NCBI GenBank assembly: GCA_017645585.1
Contig: JAGCOF010000015.1
Coordinates: 1 to 64,000, forward strand
Direction: 5' to 3'
Length of the DNA: 64,000 bases
Source: Bacteroidales bacterium
GTDB lineage: Bacteria; Bacteroidota; Bacteroidia; Bacteroidales; P3
How positions within the stretch are numbered: the stretch's first letter is position 1; every line of letters starts with the position of its first letter. Under the pieces are notes generated by a model. The model did not search any database. It worked only from the letters and a program-made list of their open reading frames with translations, and was not told where the DNA came from. Below are positions 25,382 to 33,652 of the stretch, one piece after another. The translations under genes were made by a program, and so were the position numbers.

Positions 25382-26016
25382 AAAAGACATTATTCATTGC
25401 AACTGCTCTTTTACTTCTCACCTTTCACCTCTCACCCCTCACCTCTCAAGCTCAGGAGCGTTTCGATGTGTCGGCCTTCGGCGGCCTCAACTTCTGCCAG
25501 ATTGACGGCGACGATGCAGGCAGCTACAGCCACACCGGGCTCCGTGCCGGCGTGGGCACCAGCTTTTTCCTTGGCTGGGATGAGCGCACCCCATGGCGCG
25601 TGGTAGTGGAATTGGCTTTCTCGCAGAAGGGGTCGCGGATTGTGCGCGACGACTTCCAGCGCACCATCTCGCTGAACTATGTAGAGTTGCCCATCATGAT
25701 GTCCTACACGTTGCTCGACCACAGACTGCGCCTGGCGGCCGGTGTGGCGCCGGCGGTGCAGGTGGGTGCCTCGGTGTTGGACTACGGCGGCGAGCACAAC
25801 GCGGCACACGAGGCAAACTACAAACGCTTCGACTACTTGCCGCTGGTGGCGTCGGCGCGCTACCTGTTCACCGACAACCTGGGTTTCGAGCTGCGCTTCC
25901 AGACCTCCATGCTGAGCATCACTGAGCAGAATGCGCACCCTGCCTACCGTATCGTCACCTCCAATACGGGCTCGTTCAACCGTTCCATCTCCGCGGGCTT
26001 CTCCTATACGTTCTGA
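25378..26016 (+). CDS. Outer-membrane beta-barrel protein (PorT-like family)
   Basis: 212 residues. The signal peptide (to TSQAQ) contains the odd piece FHLSPLTSQ, encoded by CACCTTT/CACCTCT-type repeats. The mature part has alternating strands (FDVSAFGGLNFCQIDGDD, GLRAGVGTSFFLG) and ends SISAGFSYTF with terminal Phe, typical of outer-membrane barrels with the PorT-type fold. Start and HAD stop overlap (ATGA). The thioesterase gene follows after 4 bp. Confidence 0.75.
   Translation: MKKTLFIATALLLLTFHLSPLTSQAQERFDVSAFGGLNFCQIDGDDAGSYSHTGLRAGVGTSFFLGWDERTPWRVVVELAFSQKGSRIVRDDFQRTISLNYVELPIMMSYTLLDHRLRLAAGVAPAVQVGASVLDYGGEHNAAHEANYKRFDYLPLVASARYLFTDNLGFELRFQTSMLSITEQNAHPAYRIVTSNTGSFNRSISAGFSYTF
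25415..25450 (+). repeat. CACCTCT-type heptamer repeat in the signal-peptide codons
   Basis: Consecutive CACCTTT, CACCTCT, CACCCCT, CACCTCT units forming the hydrophobic end of the signal peptide. Confidence 0.65.
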
Positions 26017-26020
26017 CGTG

Positions 26021-26431
26021 ATGGACCTTACCGAGAGCGCCCGCGAGGTGTTTGCCGCCGACCGCTATGCCAGTGAACTGACGGGCATCAAGATAGTTCG
26101 TGTCGCTGAACATGAGGCCACCTGCCAACTGACGCTTGACCGACATCACCGCAACGCACGCGGCGTGGCCATGGGTGGAGTATTGTTCACCATGGCCGAT
26201 TTCTGCGCCGCCGTGGCTGCGAACAGTATCTGCCTTGAAGAAGAGAATCTGCACTGGGTGTCGCTCGACAGCACCATCCATTTTCTCTCCCCCGCCACCG
26301 GCGACAGTCTGCGAGCCACCTGCAAAGCTCTCAAATCGGGCCGAACGACGGCACTCTACCAGACAATAATAGAAAGTCTCGACAACGGCAAAACTGTTGC
26401 CATCGTCGAGACCACTATGATGAAGCTGTAA
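26021..26431 (+). CDS. PaaI-type hotdog thioesterase
   Basis: 136 residues. The hotdog motif HHRNARGVAMGGVLFTMADFCAA, with NARG and the GG turn, is the PaaI/YdiI acyl-CoA thioesterase signature; ENLHWVSLDSTIHFLSPATGDSLRA follows. It hydrolyses small aromatic or acyl CoA thioesters; the substrate is unknown. The start at 26021 gives a normal family length. Convergent with lpxA, with 5 bp between the stops. Confidence 0.87.
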   Translation: MDLTESAREVFAADRYASELTGIKIVRVAEHEATCQLTLDRHHRNARGVAMGGVLFTMADFCAAVAANSICLEEENLHWVSLDSTIHFLSPATGDSLRATCKALKSGRTTALYQTIIESLDNGKTVAIVETTMMKL

Positions 26432-26436
26432 TTACC

Positions 26437-27225
26437 TTATTCCGATTTCCTCACCGACTTGTAGCCACTCAGGAGGCCTGTGTTGGCATTGCCTATGAAA
26501 GCGAGCACCTGCTTGCCCTCGTCGGTATGGCCATAGAGTTCTTTCACTTGCTCGACAGCATCGGTGACTGTGAGGCCCTTGACGAAGATGTAGCGGTAGA
26601 TATCGCTGATGCGGTTGATGCTTTCGCTGGAGAAGCCACGGCGCTGGAGGCCCAGGCTGTTGACACCACAATACTGTATGGGGTAGCGTGCGGCCTTGAC
26701 GAAGGGCGGGATGTCCTTGTCGACCAGCGCACCGCCCTGGGTGATGACATGCGAGCCGATATGGATGAACTGCAGGCAGGCCGTCTTGCCGCCGAGGATG
26801 ACATAGTCGCCCAGAATGATGTGGCCGGCGAGGGTGGCATTGTTGGCCAGCACACAGTTGTCACCCACCACACAGTCGTGGGCCACATGCACATAGGCCA
26901 TCAGAAGGTTGTTGTTGCCAATGACGGTCTTGCCGCTAGCGGAAGTGCCTCGGTTGATGGTGCAGCACTCACGGATGACGTTGTTGTCGCCTATCTCGAC
27001 AGTGGTGTATTCGCCGGCAAACTTCAGGTCTTGCGGCACAGCGGCTATAACGGCGCCAGGGAATATCTTGCAGTTCTTGCCGATGCGGGCACCAGGAAAG
27101 ATGGTCACATTGGGGCCTATCCAAGTGCCATCGCCAATCTCAACATCGTCGCAGATGGTGCTGAAGTTGCTTATCGTCACGTCTTTGCCTATCTTGGCAT
27201 TGGGGTGGAGGTCGTATAATATCAT
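26437..27225 (-). CDS. lpxA: UDP-N-acetylglucosamine acyltransferase
   Basis: 262 residues. It catalyses the first acylation of lipid A synthesis. A left-handed beta helix of hexapeptide repeats fills residues 5-180 (e.g. IGDGTWIGPNVTIFPGARIG), with the catalytic His in YVHVAHDCVVGDN, and a helical C-terminus after IQYCGVNSLGLQRRGFS. It begins 3 bp after lpxC and is the last gene of the guaA - LysM protein - lpxC - lpxA run. Confidence 0.96.
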   Translation of the reverse strand: MILYDLHPNAKIGKDVTISNFSTICDDVEIGDGTWIGPNVTIFPGARIGKNCKIFPGAVIAAVPQDLKFAGEYTTVEIGDNNVIRECCTINRGTSASGKTVIGNNNLLMAYVHVAHDCVVGDNCVLANNATLAGHIILGDYVILGGKTACLQFIHIGSHVITQGGALVDKDIPPFVKAARYPIQYCGVNSLGLQRRGFSSESINRISDIYRYIFVKGLTVTDAVEQVKELYGHTDEGKQVLAFIGNANTGLLSGYKSVRKSE

Positions 27226-27228
27226 GTC

Positions 27229-28149
27229 TTATTTGTTATTCCTGAAATATTCCATCAAGTAGCGGGCGAAGGCGTTGTTGGCCTTGTGCCCGGGTTTGTA
27301 TATCTTGAACTTGGCGTTGATGGGCTGCCCAACAAGGCGAATGTCGCCCACAAAGTCGAGCAGCTTATGTCGCGCGGGTTCATTGGGGAAGTAGGGGTCG
27401 GTGGTGTTGAGCACACCGTCGTGCACCCTGAAGTTGCTGACGTCCTTGTTGAAGGTCTTGGCCAAGCGCTTCAGCTGCTTGGAGGTGAGCTCCTTATTGA
27501 CGAAGACAAGCGCATTGTCAAGGCTGCCGCCTTTGATGAGGTTGAGGTGCAGCAGGGGCTCTATCTCGTGCAGGAACACAAAGGTACGGCAAGGAGCGAT
27601 GCTGGCAGCGTATTCCGAAAGGTCGTTCATCTCGGCATGCTGGCAGCCAATCACGCTATTAGGGAAGTCTATCACGCAATCAACGGCGAAATGGTCACAG
27701 GGTTCCGCATCGAAAACCGATCCCGTAGGCTCGAACTCGAAGTGCAGCGGCTCGTTGATGGTAAACGCCTTGCGTTCCGATTGCTGTTGCCGAATGCCCA
27801 CACGCACCAACTGCAGCAGCCAGGGGCGCGCCGAGCCGTCGAGAATGGGCACCTCGCCGCCGTCGAGTTCCACAAGCACATTGTCCACCTTCATGCCATG
27901 CAGGGCCGACATCAGGTGCTCGATGGTAGCGATGGTGTGGCGTCCCGAGCCAAGTGTGGTACCGCGCGAGGTCTCGCCCACCTTGTTGGCGAAGGCCGGC
28001 TGAGTGACGATATTGGTACGGTCGGTACGACGGAAAGCGATGCCGAAGTTGTCGGGCGCGGGCTTCACCGTCACCGTCACCGTGCGGCCGGTATGCAGGC
28101 CGGGGCCTGTCAGGCGAAACTCTTTATTGATTGTGTTCTGATACTCCAT
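27229..28149 (-). CDS. lpxC: UDP-3-O-acyl-N-acetylglucosamine deacetylase (stand-alone LpxC)
   Basis: 306 residues. This is the committed, zinc-dependent step of lipid A synthesis. Zinc ligands are visible: His in ATIEHLMSALHG and His/Asp in RHKLLDFVGD; the catalytic His is in KPGHKANNAFA. Many Bacteroidota carry a longer LpxC-FabZ fusion of about 460 residues. Here the frame stops right after the LpxC domain and lpxA follows 3 bp later, so the dehydratase half is absent. It lies 15 bp downstream of the LysM gene. Confidence 0.95.
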   Translation of the reverse strand: MEYQNTINKEFRLTGPGLHTGRTVTVTVKPAPDNFGIAFRRTDRTNIVTQPAFANKVGETSRGTTLGSGRHTIATIEHLMSALHGMKVDNVLVELDGGEVPILDGSARPWLLQLVRVGIRQQQSERKAFTINEPLHFEFEPTGSVFDAEPCDHFAVDCVIDFPNSVIGCQHAEMNDLSEYAASIAPCRTFVFLHEIEPLLHLNLIKGGSLDNALVFVNKELTSKQLKRLAKTFNKDVSNFRVHDGVLNTTDPYFPNEPARHKLLDFVGDIRLVGQPINAKFKIYKPGHKANNAFARYLMEYFRNNK

Positions 28150-28164
28150 TTAGTGCGTTTGCAG

Positions 28165-30036
28165 TTATTTGAAAGAGGCCTTGATGAACTTCAGTCCCTC
28201 CAGCCGGTAGAGTTGGGCCTTGTCGTTCTCCAGGCCCGCACCGTGGCGGCTGAGGTGCATCGGTTGTATAAGGGTTGGCAGCGAGTTGCCGGGCGACTGC
28301 CAGAAGGCGCTGTTCTTGTGACTCAAACCGGTAGCGATATACAGCATCAGGTCGTAGCCTGCCGCAGCCAGCGGCGAGGAGGGCTCGGTGCCGAAACGGG
28401 TGCGGTAAGCCTGCAGGAAATTCACATGCACATCGTTGGTCATGTCCCACGACGTGCTGAAGGTATGGTAGTTGAGCAGCTGCAGCTGCGCAAAATCGAC
28501 GTCGATGTAGTCGCGCGTCCAATCGCTGAGGCTGTACAGCGTAGGGCTGTCGCTCTTGAAGGCGGCCAAACGGTTAAGCAAGTTGCCCACGAAGACGCGG
28601 TTGTTGTCCTTGTCCTGGTCGAAGATGCTCAGCACGCTGCAGCCCGGGGTCTTCTTGATCACGCCCGTCAGCTTGGCGCTCTGGCTCCAATTGAAGAGTG
28701 TATATGGGATATCCTGCCGCTCGTCAAGCTGCCGTTTCAGCTCATCCATCACCGCCTTCTCGTTTTTGGAGTTGGAGTGTATGATATAGAGGTGACCGTC
28801 GGGGCGCTCCAACTTCATATTCTTCAGCATCAGGCTGACCATACCCTCCACCGAGGGCTGCACCTTGACCATATAGGGGTTCTCGGCACACAGCTCGGCA
28901 CGGGTGGCCATGGGGTTGACAATATAGATGCCTGCCTGCTGCGCCAATTCGGCAGCCTTGTCGAAGGCTTCGCGCAGCAGCAACGCCACCACGAAGTCGC
29001 TCTGTGCCACATTGTGGCTGTTGAAAGCCGCCTCAACCTTTGCCGCATTGTTCTCGCTCACATCCACCACATTCAGCTCCACATTGATGCCCTGCTCCGC
29101 CAGACGGTCGAGGGCCAGCAGCAGTCCTTCATAGAACTCGATGAACTCGAACTGACGGTAGACCTTCTTACCACGCTGCTCGATGTCGAACTTTGAGGTG
29201 GAAATCTGATCCAGCTGGTCAAGATGCAGCGGCATCATGACCGCCACCTTGAGCGTCTTTCCCACCTTGCGCTGAGGCTGTGCCGTTATTGGAGTGTCCT
29301 CCGGACTCGAGGCAGGTTGGCTTGCCGGCGCATATTCTGTCATCGCCACAGGAGCGGCGGAAGCAAAAGCCAAGTCGGAAGCGGAAGCATAGTTCACGGT
29401 GTCGATAACAAATGTGGTGTCGTGAACGGCAATATAAGTGGCATCATGCACCGTCACATACTTCGTCAGCGTCACCGTGTCAGTAACGATGGCTGTATCA
29501 CGCACAGCATACGGAACATTGACATAAGCTGTGTCATGAACTGTGATATACGTGGTATCACGCACGGTCACGTATTCCGTCAGCGTCACCGTATCAGACA
29601 CGATGGCAGTGTCATGCACGGCGTATGGCACATTAATATACGTAGTGTCATGTACGGCATACGGAACGTTAACATAGGTCGTGTCGTGCACATACACCGT
29701 ATCGAATCGGGTAGTAGTCAATACGGGTGTCGGTGCAGGCGCTGGGGTCGACTGCTCTTCGATTTCTGCCAACTGTCCGCGGAACGGCAGCCATACGGTG
29801 TCGCCAGGATGAAGGGCATGAATATCAACATGGGTGACGGCGTCGAAGTTCGACACCTTATAGGCTTTAGCAATCGAGTAGACCGTCTGGCCCTTCTCGA
29901 CGATGTGCACATAGTACCTGCGACCGTGCAGCATCTGTGTCTCAAAATTCACTTTGACAGGCGTAGTGCCGGGCTTCTGGGCCCATGCCGCAAAGCCTGT
30001 CAGCAACAGCGTCAATATCAGCAGTAATCTTCTCAT
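28165..30036 (-). CDS. LysM domain plus periplasmic-binding-protein-like envelope protein
   Basis: 623 residues from ATG at 30036. Signal peptide (ends AWAQ); a LysM domain (about 42-86; YVHIVEKGQTVYSIAKAYKVS, HPGDTVWLP) for peptidoglycan binding; a Thr/Val/Asp-rich repeat tract (about 110-214) of VHDTTY-type octads within two ~38-residue repeats; and a C-terminal domain resembling type I periplasmic binding proteins (about 265-600; VAVMMPLHLDQ, VVALLLREAF, DGHLYIIHSN). The last domain may bind a small ligand or be a structural relative. Co-transcribed with guaA (2-bp gap) and lpxC. Confidence 0.8.
   Translation of the reverse strand: MRRLLLILTLLLTGFAAWAQKPGTTPVKVNFETQMLHGRRYYVHIVEKGQTVYSIAKAYKVSNFDAVTHVDIHALHPGDTVWLPFRGQLAEIEEQSTPAPAPTPVLTTTRFDTVYVHDTTYVNVPYAVHDTTYINVPYAVHDTAIVSDTVTLTEYVTVRDTTYITVHDTAYVNVPYAVRDTAIVTDTVTLTKYVTVHDATYIAVHDTTFVIDTVNYASASDLAFASAAPVAMTEYAPASQPASSPEDTPITAQPQRKVGKTLKVAVMMPLHLDQLDQISTSKFDIEQRGKKVYRQFEFIEFYEGLLLALDRLAEQGINVELNVVDVSENNAAKVEAAFNSHNVAQSDFVVALLLREAFDKAAELAQQAGIYIVNPMATRAELCAENPYMVKVQPSVEGMVSLMLKNMKLERPDGHLYIIHSNSKNEKAVMDELKRQLDERQDIPYTLFNWSQSAKLTGVIKKTPGCSVLSIFDQDKDNNRVFVGNLLNRLAAFKSDSPTLYSLSDWTRDYIDVDFAQLQLLNYHTFSTSWDMTNDVHVNFLQAYRTRFGTEPSSPLAAAGYDLMLYIATGLSHKNSAFWQSPGNSLPTLIQPMHLSRHGAGLENDKAQLYRLEGLKFIKASFK
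29395..29709 (-). repeat. Tandem VHDTTY-type coding repeat
   Basis: About 315 bp encoding two ~38-residue repeats and additional octads (VHDTTYVNVPYA). It forms the linker between the LysM and binding-protein-like domains. Confidence 0.85.
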
Positions 30037-30038
30037 GA

Positions 30039-31565
30039 TTATTCCCATTCGATGGTTGCTGGCGGCTTGGAGCTAATGTCGTAAACCACGCGGTTGACAC
30101 CCTTGACACGGTTGATAATCTCGTTGCTCACCTTGGCCAGGAAGTCATACGGCAGGTGGCTCCAATCGGCCGTCATGCCGTCGACGCTCTCCACAGCGCG
30201 CAGGGCCACCACGCTCTCGTAGGTGCGCTCGTCACCCATCACGCCCACACTCTGCACCGGCAGCAGCATGGCACCGGCCTGCCACACCTTGTCGTACAGG
30301 TCGTTGTCACGCAGGCCCTGGATAAAGATATCATCCACCTCCTGCAAGATGCGCACCTTCTCGGGCGTCACATCGCTCAGGATACGGATAGCCAGGCCGG
30401 GACCCGGGAAAGGATGACGGCCGATGAGGCTGTCCTTGATGCCCAGCTGGCGACCCACACGGCGCACCTCGTCCTTGAAGAGGCTCCGCAGCGGTTCGAC
30501 GAGCTGCAGCTTCATATAGTCAGGCAATCCACCCACATTGTGGTGGCTCTTGATGGTCTGGCTGGGACCCTTAACGCTCGAACTCTCAATCACATCGGGA
30601 TAGATAGTACCCTGTCCGAGCCATTTGGCATCGGTAATCAGCTTGGCCTCGGCGTCGAACACATCGATGAAGGTCTTGCCGATGCCCTTGCGCTTCTTTT
30701 CGGGGTCCTTGACGCCGGCCAGCACATCGTAGAAGCGCTGCTTGGCATCGACACCTTTCACATTGAGACCCATATCCTTATAGGACTCCAGCACGCTCTC
30801 GAACTCGTTCTTGCGCAGCAGGCCATTGTCGACAAAGATACAATGCAGCTGATGGCCAATGGCACGATTGAGGAGCACGGCGGCCACGGTGCTGTCCACA
30901 CCGCCGCTGAGACCCAGCACCACCTTGTCGCTGCCCACTTTGGCACGCAGTTCGGCCACGGTGGTCTCGATAAACGACTCGGGGGTCCATTCCTGACGGC
31001 AGCCGCAGATGCCGACCACAAAGTTGCGCAGCAACTGCACACCGTCGGTCGAATGGTGCACCTCGGGATGGAACTGTATGGCGTAGGTCGGCTCACCTTC
31101 AATCTGGTAGCCTGCAAACTGCACATTTTCAGTCGAACAGATAGTGCGGTAGCCCTCGGGCAGCACCTCGATGGTGTCGCCGTGGCTCATCCACACCTGG
31201 CTGCCCATGGGCACATCCTTCATCAAGGGGTTGCTGTGGTCGATATAGTTGAGGTTGGCACGACCATACTCGCGAATCTTGCTCTGCTGCACACGGCCGC
31301 CGCCCCACTTAGCCAGGTATTGGGCACCGTAGCACACCGCCAGCAGCGGCAGGCGGCCCTTGATGTTCGTCATGTCGGGCACCGGCGCGTCGGCGGCATT
31401 GCAGCTGAAGGGGCTGCCGGAGAAGACAACGCCCTTCACCTCAGGGGTGAGGGCGGGTATTTTGTCGAAAGGATGGATTTCGCAGTAGACGTTCAGCTCG
31501 CGAATTTTGCGCGCAATCAGCTGAGTGTATTGAGAGCCAAAGTCTAAGATAATGATAGTATCCAT
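30039..31565 (-). CDS. guaA: GMP synthase (glutamine-hydrolysing)
   Basis: 508 residues from ATG at 31565 ([12 protein letters not shown]). The N-terminal class I amidotransferase has the nucleophile in [11 protein letters not shown] and His/Glu in QFHPEVHH; the ATP-pyrophosphatase domain has the P-loop [16 protein letters not shown]; the C-terminal dimerisation domain ends [10 protein letters not shown]. It converts XMP to GMP. A perfect promoter lies directly upstream. No guanine/xanthine riboswitch was recognised in the short leader. First gene of the operon reaching to lpxA. Confidence 0.97.
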   Translation of the reverse strand: MDTIIILDFGSQYTQLIARKIRELNVYCEIHPFDKIPALTPEVKGVVFSGSPFSCNAADAPVPDMTNIKGRLPLLAVCYGAQYLAKWGGGRVQQSKIREYGRANLNYIDHSNPLMKDVPMGSQVWMSHGDTIEVLPEGYRTICSTENVQFAGYQIEGEPTYAIQFHPEVHHSTDGVQLLRNFVVGICGCRQEWTPESFIETTVAELRAKVGSDKVVLGLSGGVDSTVAAVLLNRAIGHQLHCIFVDNGLLRKNEFESVLESYKDMGLNVKGVDAKQRFYDVLAGVKDPEKKRKGIGKTFIDVFDAEAKLITDAKWLGQGTIYPDVIESSSVKGPSQTIKSHHNVGGLPDYMKLQLVEPLRSLFKDEVRRVGRQLGIKDSLIGRHPFPGPGLAIRILSDVTPEKVRILQEVDDIFIQGLRDNDLYDKVWQAGAMLLPVQSVGVMGDERTYESVVALRAVESVDGMTADWSHLPYDFLAKVSNEIINRVKGVNRVVYDISSKPPATIEWE

Positions 31566-31587
31566 ATATTGCATCTATTTTAAAATG

Positions 31588-31619
31588 CAAAGATACAACT
31601 AATTTCCGACACCGCCAAA
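31588..31619 (-). promoter_or_regulatory. guaA operon promoter
   Basis: Minus strand: TATCTTTG (31588-31595), 20-bp spacer, TTTG (31616-31619). The predicted transcript start is only about 15 nt before the ATG. Confidence 0.75.
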
Positions 31620-31660
31620 TTTTTATTTCGGTGCCCCACCCCATGCCCCCATCCGGAGGC

Positions 31661-31953
31661 ATTTATATCGTGCACGACCTATCTGGAGCGACACCGTAAA
31701 TGAAACGTGTTTTGTCCGACTGCGGTCGGAGTTCAGTCGGACTTGAGTCGGACTTGAGTCGGAGGAGTGTCGGAGGGGATGCGGCATCAATATGGGGCAT
31801 TATGCTCTGAAACAATGATTTTTAGGTGGTTGGTAGTCGGTAATTGGTGGTCGGTAGCCGGTAAAACGGCGGTTTGGGGGCGGTTTTGGGTCAATAGCAG
31901 CCACCGGCAACCGGCTGCCGATTACCTAAATAGGTCGTGCACGACCTATTTTT
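31661..31953. repeat. ~300-bp dispersed element, copy B (subfamily A-D)
   Basis: Same orientation and order of parts as copy A (22695-22998): left TATCGTGCACGACCTAT; GTGTTTTGTCCGACTGCGGT leading into CGGACTTGAGT 11-bp units (about 31704-31777); CTGAAACAATGATTTTTAG; a CGGTAG-type run with its inverted partner; GGCGGTTTGGGGGCGGTTTT; and a right-end palindrome (24 bp perfect) centred on GTCGTGCACGAC, followed by TTTTT. It lies between the stop of the phosphoesterase gene and the guaA promoter. Confidence 0.88.
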
Positions 31954-31960
31954 GGAGGGG

Positions 31961-32824
31961 TTAAATGTCGTCGTGGAACTGCCAGCCGAGGGCGGAGCCG
32001 ACGCTGATGGTCATGTAGGAGCCATAGCCGCCATCATCCTTCAGGCAGTCGAGCGTAATGTAGCGCACGCCGCCGTAGAGGGTCTCTTTGCGGTGGTGGT
32101 CATGGCCTTGCAGGTAGAGCTCTACATTGCTGGAAGCCAGCATGTCCATCAGCTCGTAGGTTTCCTCGAGCGGCAGGTTGCCCGACATGAACTGCGACAT
32201 ATCGGTGCGGAAGACGTTGACGTGCGAGCAGACGATGCAGTGGCGATATTTCCACCTGTTCTTCAATACGTTGCGCAGCCACTCCATCTGAGTCTTGCCG
32301 TGACAGCCACCACCCGAGTCGAGCATGATGTAGAGGTCGCGGTAGTTGGGGGTGGCGACGGTGAAGGTGTAGGTCGACGAGCCGAAGCATTTCTTGAAGT
32401 CCTCCCACTGTCCGAAGAAGAGGTCATGGTTGCCTACAATGCTGTAAACCGGCGATTCATATACATCGCGCGAGGGGTTGAAGGCGATGATGTCGTGCGC
32501 GGTCATCAGGGCGCCGGGTTCGTTGGATATGTCGCCGAGGCAGAGCCCCATAGCCACGGTCGAGTCGGACCGCTGGCGGCGCATAAACTCCGAGAGGCGG
32601 AGGTGCTCTTTGCCGGTGTGGACGTCGGAGCAGACATAGACACAGTAGTCGTCGCTGCCGACGGTGAGCACAGCAGGGCCACCCAGGTGGCTCATCTTGA
32701 GCGACTCACGCACCCGCTGGTCGGCCTCGGCGCTGGCTGGGGCTATCAATCCTGTGAGGTCCAATTTATTGCATGCCGTCAGCAGCATCAGTGCCGACAA
32801 CCAGAGGATACTTCTTTTCACCAT
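31961..32824 (-). CDS. Calcineurin-like metallophosphoesterase lipoprotein
   Basis: 287 residues with lipobox LTAC. All motifs of the metallophosphoesterase fold are present: SDVHTGK (DxH), LGDISN (GD), VGNHD (GNHD), CSHVNVF (H) and QGHDHH (GHxH). A lipid-anchored periplasmic or surface phosphoesterase with unknown substrate. Its start overlaps the stop of the barrel gene by 7 bp. Confidence 0.87.
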   Translation of the reverse strand: MVKRSILWLSALMLLTACNKLDLTGLIAPASAEADQRVRESLKMSHLGGPAVLTVGSDDYCVYVCSDVHTGKEHLRLSEFMRRQRSDSTVAMGLCLGDISNEPGALMTAHDIIAFNPSRDVYESPVYSIVGNHDLFFGQWEDFKKCFGSSTYTFTVATPNYRDLYIMLDSGGGCHGKTQMEWLRNVLKNRWKYRHCIVCSHVNVFRTDMSQFMSGNLPLEETYELMDMLASSNVELYLQGHDHHRKETLYGGVRYITLDCLKDDGGYGSYMTISVGSALGWQFHDDI

Positions 32825-33519
32825 TTCTTCTGTATTCCGAGGTTAAAAAACAACTCATAGTAGTTGGCCGACAAGGAGAACATGCCGGTCGGATAGCACA
32901 CCGTGCGGGCGTAGGCCGACACCTTGCGGAAGCGGCGTCCAAAGGCCACGGAGAACATGGGCTGGTAGCCGCGGTCGGTCACAAAGTCGTCGAAATCGGC
33001 CGCCCGCAGCATCATCGACCAACGGTCGTCGCGGCCGAAATCGAGCTGATACTGTATTTCATACATCAGGTTGAATGGCTCGAAGACATAGTCGGTGCTG
33101 CCTGTCTTGTCGTAGGGGTGGAAAGGGCTCATGAAGCGGTTGGTCATACCCAGCGAGAAACGCCAATGCTCAAGTTCATATCCCACGGCCACATGGGTGC
33201 TGTACTCGTTGAGGTTCCATCGTGCGAACAGTCGGTAGAGGTAGCGGTTGTAGAGAAAGAAACGCTTGTTGGGCCAAGGTAGCTGTGTCTGCCACGCCGC
33301 CGTGACGGCGTAGCCGCTGCCGCGAAACAGCTCCACGCCGCCCGTCAGGTGCAGTCCTTTGCCTGTGCCATAGTCGGCCACCATCGCCATCGACCCGTAG
33401 AAATTCTCAGCGTAGCTGTGGCCCACCACACCGTAGAGGCGACCCGTCAGGCCCTTGTCCTGCGCCTGCATGACCGTCGCCAGCGTCAGCGCCAGCATTG
33501 CGAATAGCCATTTTTTCAT
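32818..33519 (-). CDS. Probable outer-membrane barrel protein
   Basis: 233 residues from ATG at 33519 (MKKWLFAMLA), with a signal peptide ending VMQAQ. Many amphipathic strands rich in Tyr, Trp and Phe follow (FYGSMAMVADYGTGKGLHLTGG, HVAVGYELEHWRFSLGMTN). No catalytic motif is recognised. The upstream frame extension is not signal-like. It is transcribed with the phosphoesterase. Confidence 0.65.
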   Translation of the reverse strand: MKKWLFAMLALTLATVMQAQDKGLTGRLYGVVGHSYAENFYGSMAMVADYGTGKGLHLTGGVELFRGSGYAVTAAWQTQLPWPNKRFFLYNRYLYRLFARWNLNEYSTHVAVGYELEHWRFSLGMTNRFMSPFHPYDKTGSTDYVFEPFNLMYEIQYQLDFGRDDRWSMMLRAADFDDFVTDRGYQPMFSVAFGRRFRKVSAYARTVCYPTGMFSLSANYYELFFNLGIQKKW

Positions 33520-33546
33520 CTGCTCGAATATTGAAATAAGAGAGTG

Positions 33547-33554
33547 CAAAAATA
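33547..33554 (-). promoter_or_regulatory. Promoter -7 box of the 33519 gene
   Basis: TATTTTTG on the minus strand, 27 bp before the ATG; no convincing -33 box. Confidence 0.45.
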
Positions 33555-33638
33555 CAACTTTTTTCCAAAACAGAGGGTTGCAGGCAAAAAATATCCTCTT
33601 TTTAAAATATATTTTGCGCGCACATTGAAAAAAATGCG

Positions 33639-33646
33639 TATCTTTG
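33639..33646 (+). promoter_or_regulatory. bamD operon promoter -7 box
   Basis: TATCTTTG followed by CACCCC and then the ATG at 33653, only 6 nt after the box; TTTG at 33613-33616 (22-bp spacer). Transcripts would be leaderless or nearly so. Confidence 0.65.
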
Positions 33647-33652
33647 CACCCC

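Noticed and set aside
27286..29196. 636-codon plus-strand frame opposite lpxC and the LysM gene
   Set aside because: It spans two well-recognised genes and their gap, and has no domain signature. A shadow frame.
29395..29709. Possible CRISPR array
   Set aside because: Repeats are in-frame protein repeats without unique spacers, and no cas genes occur anywhere in the window.
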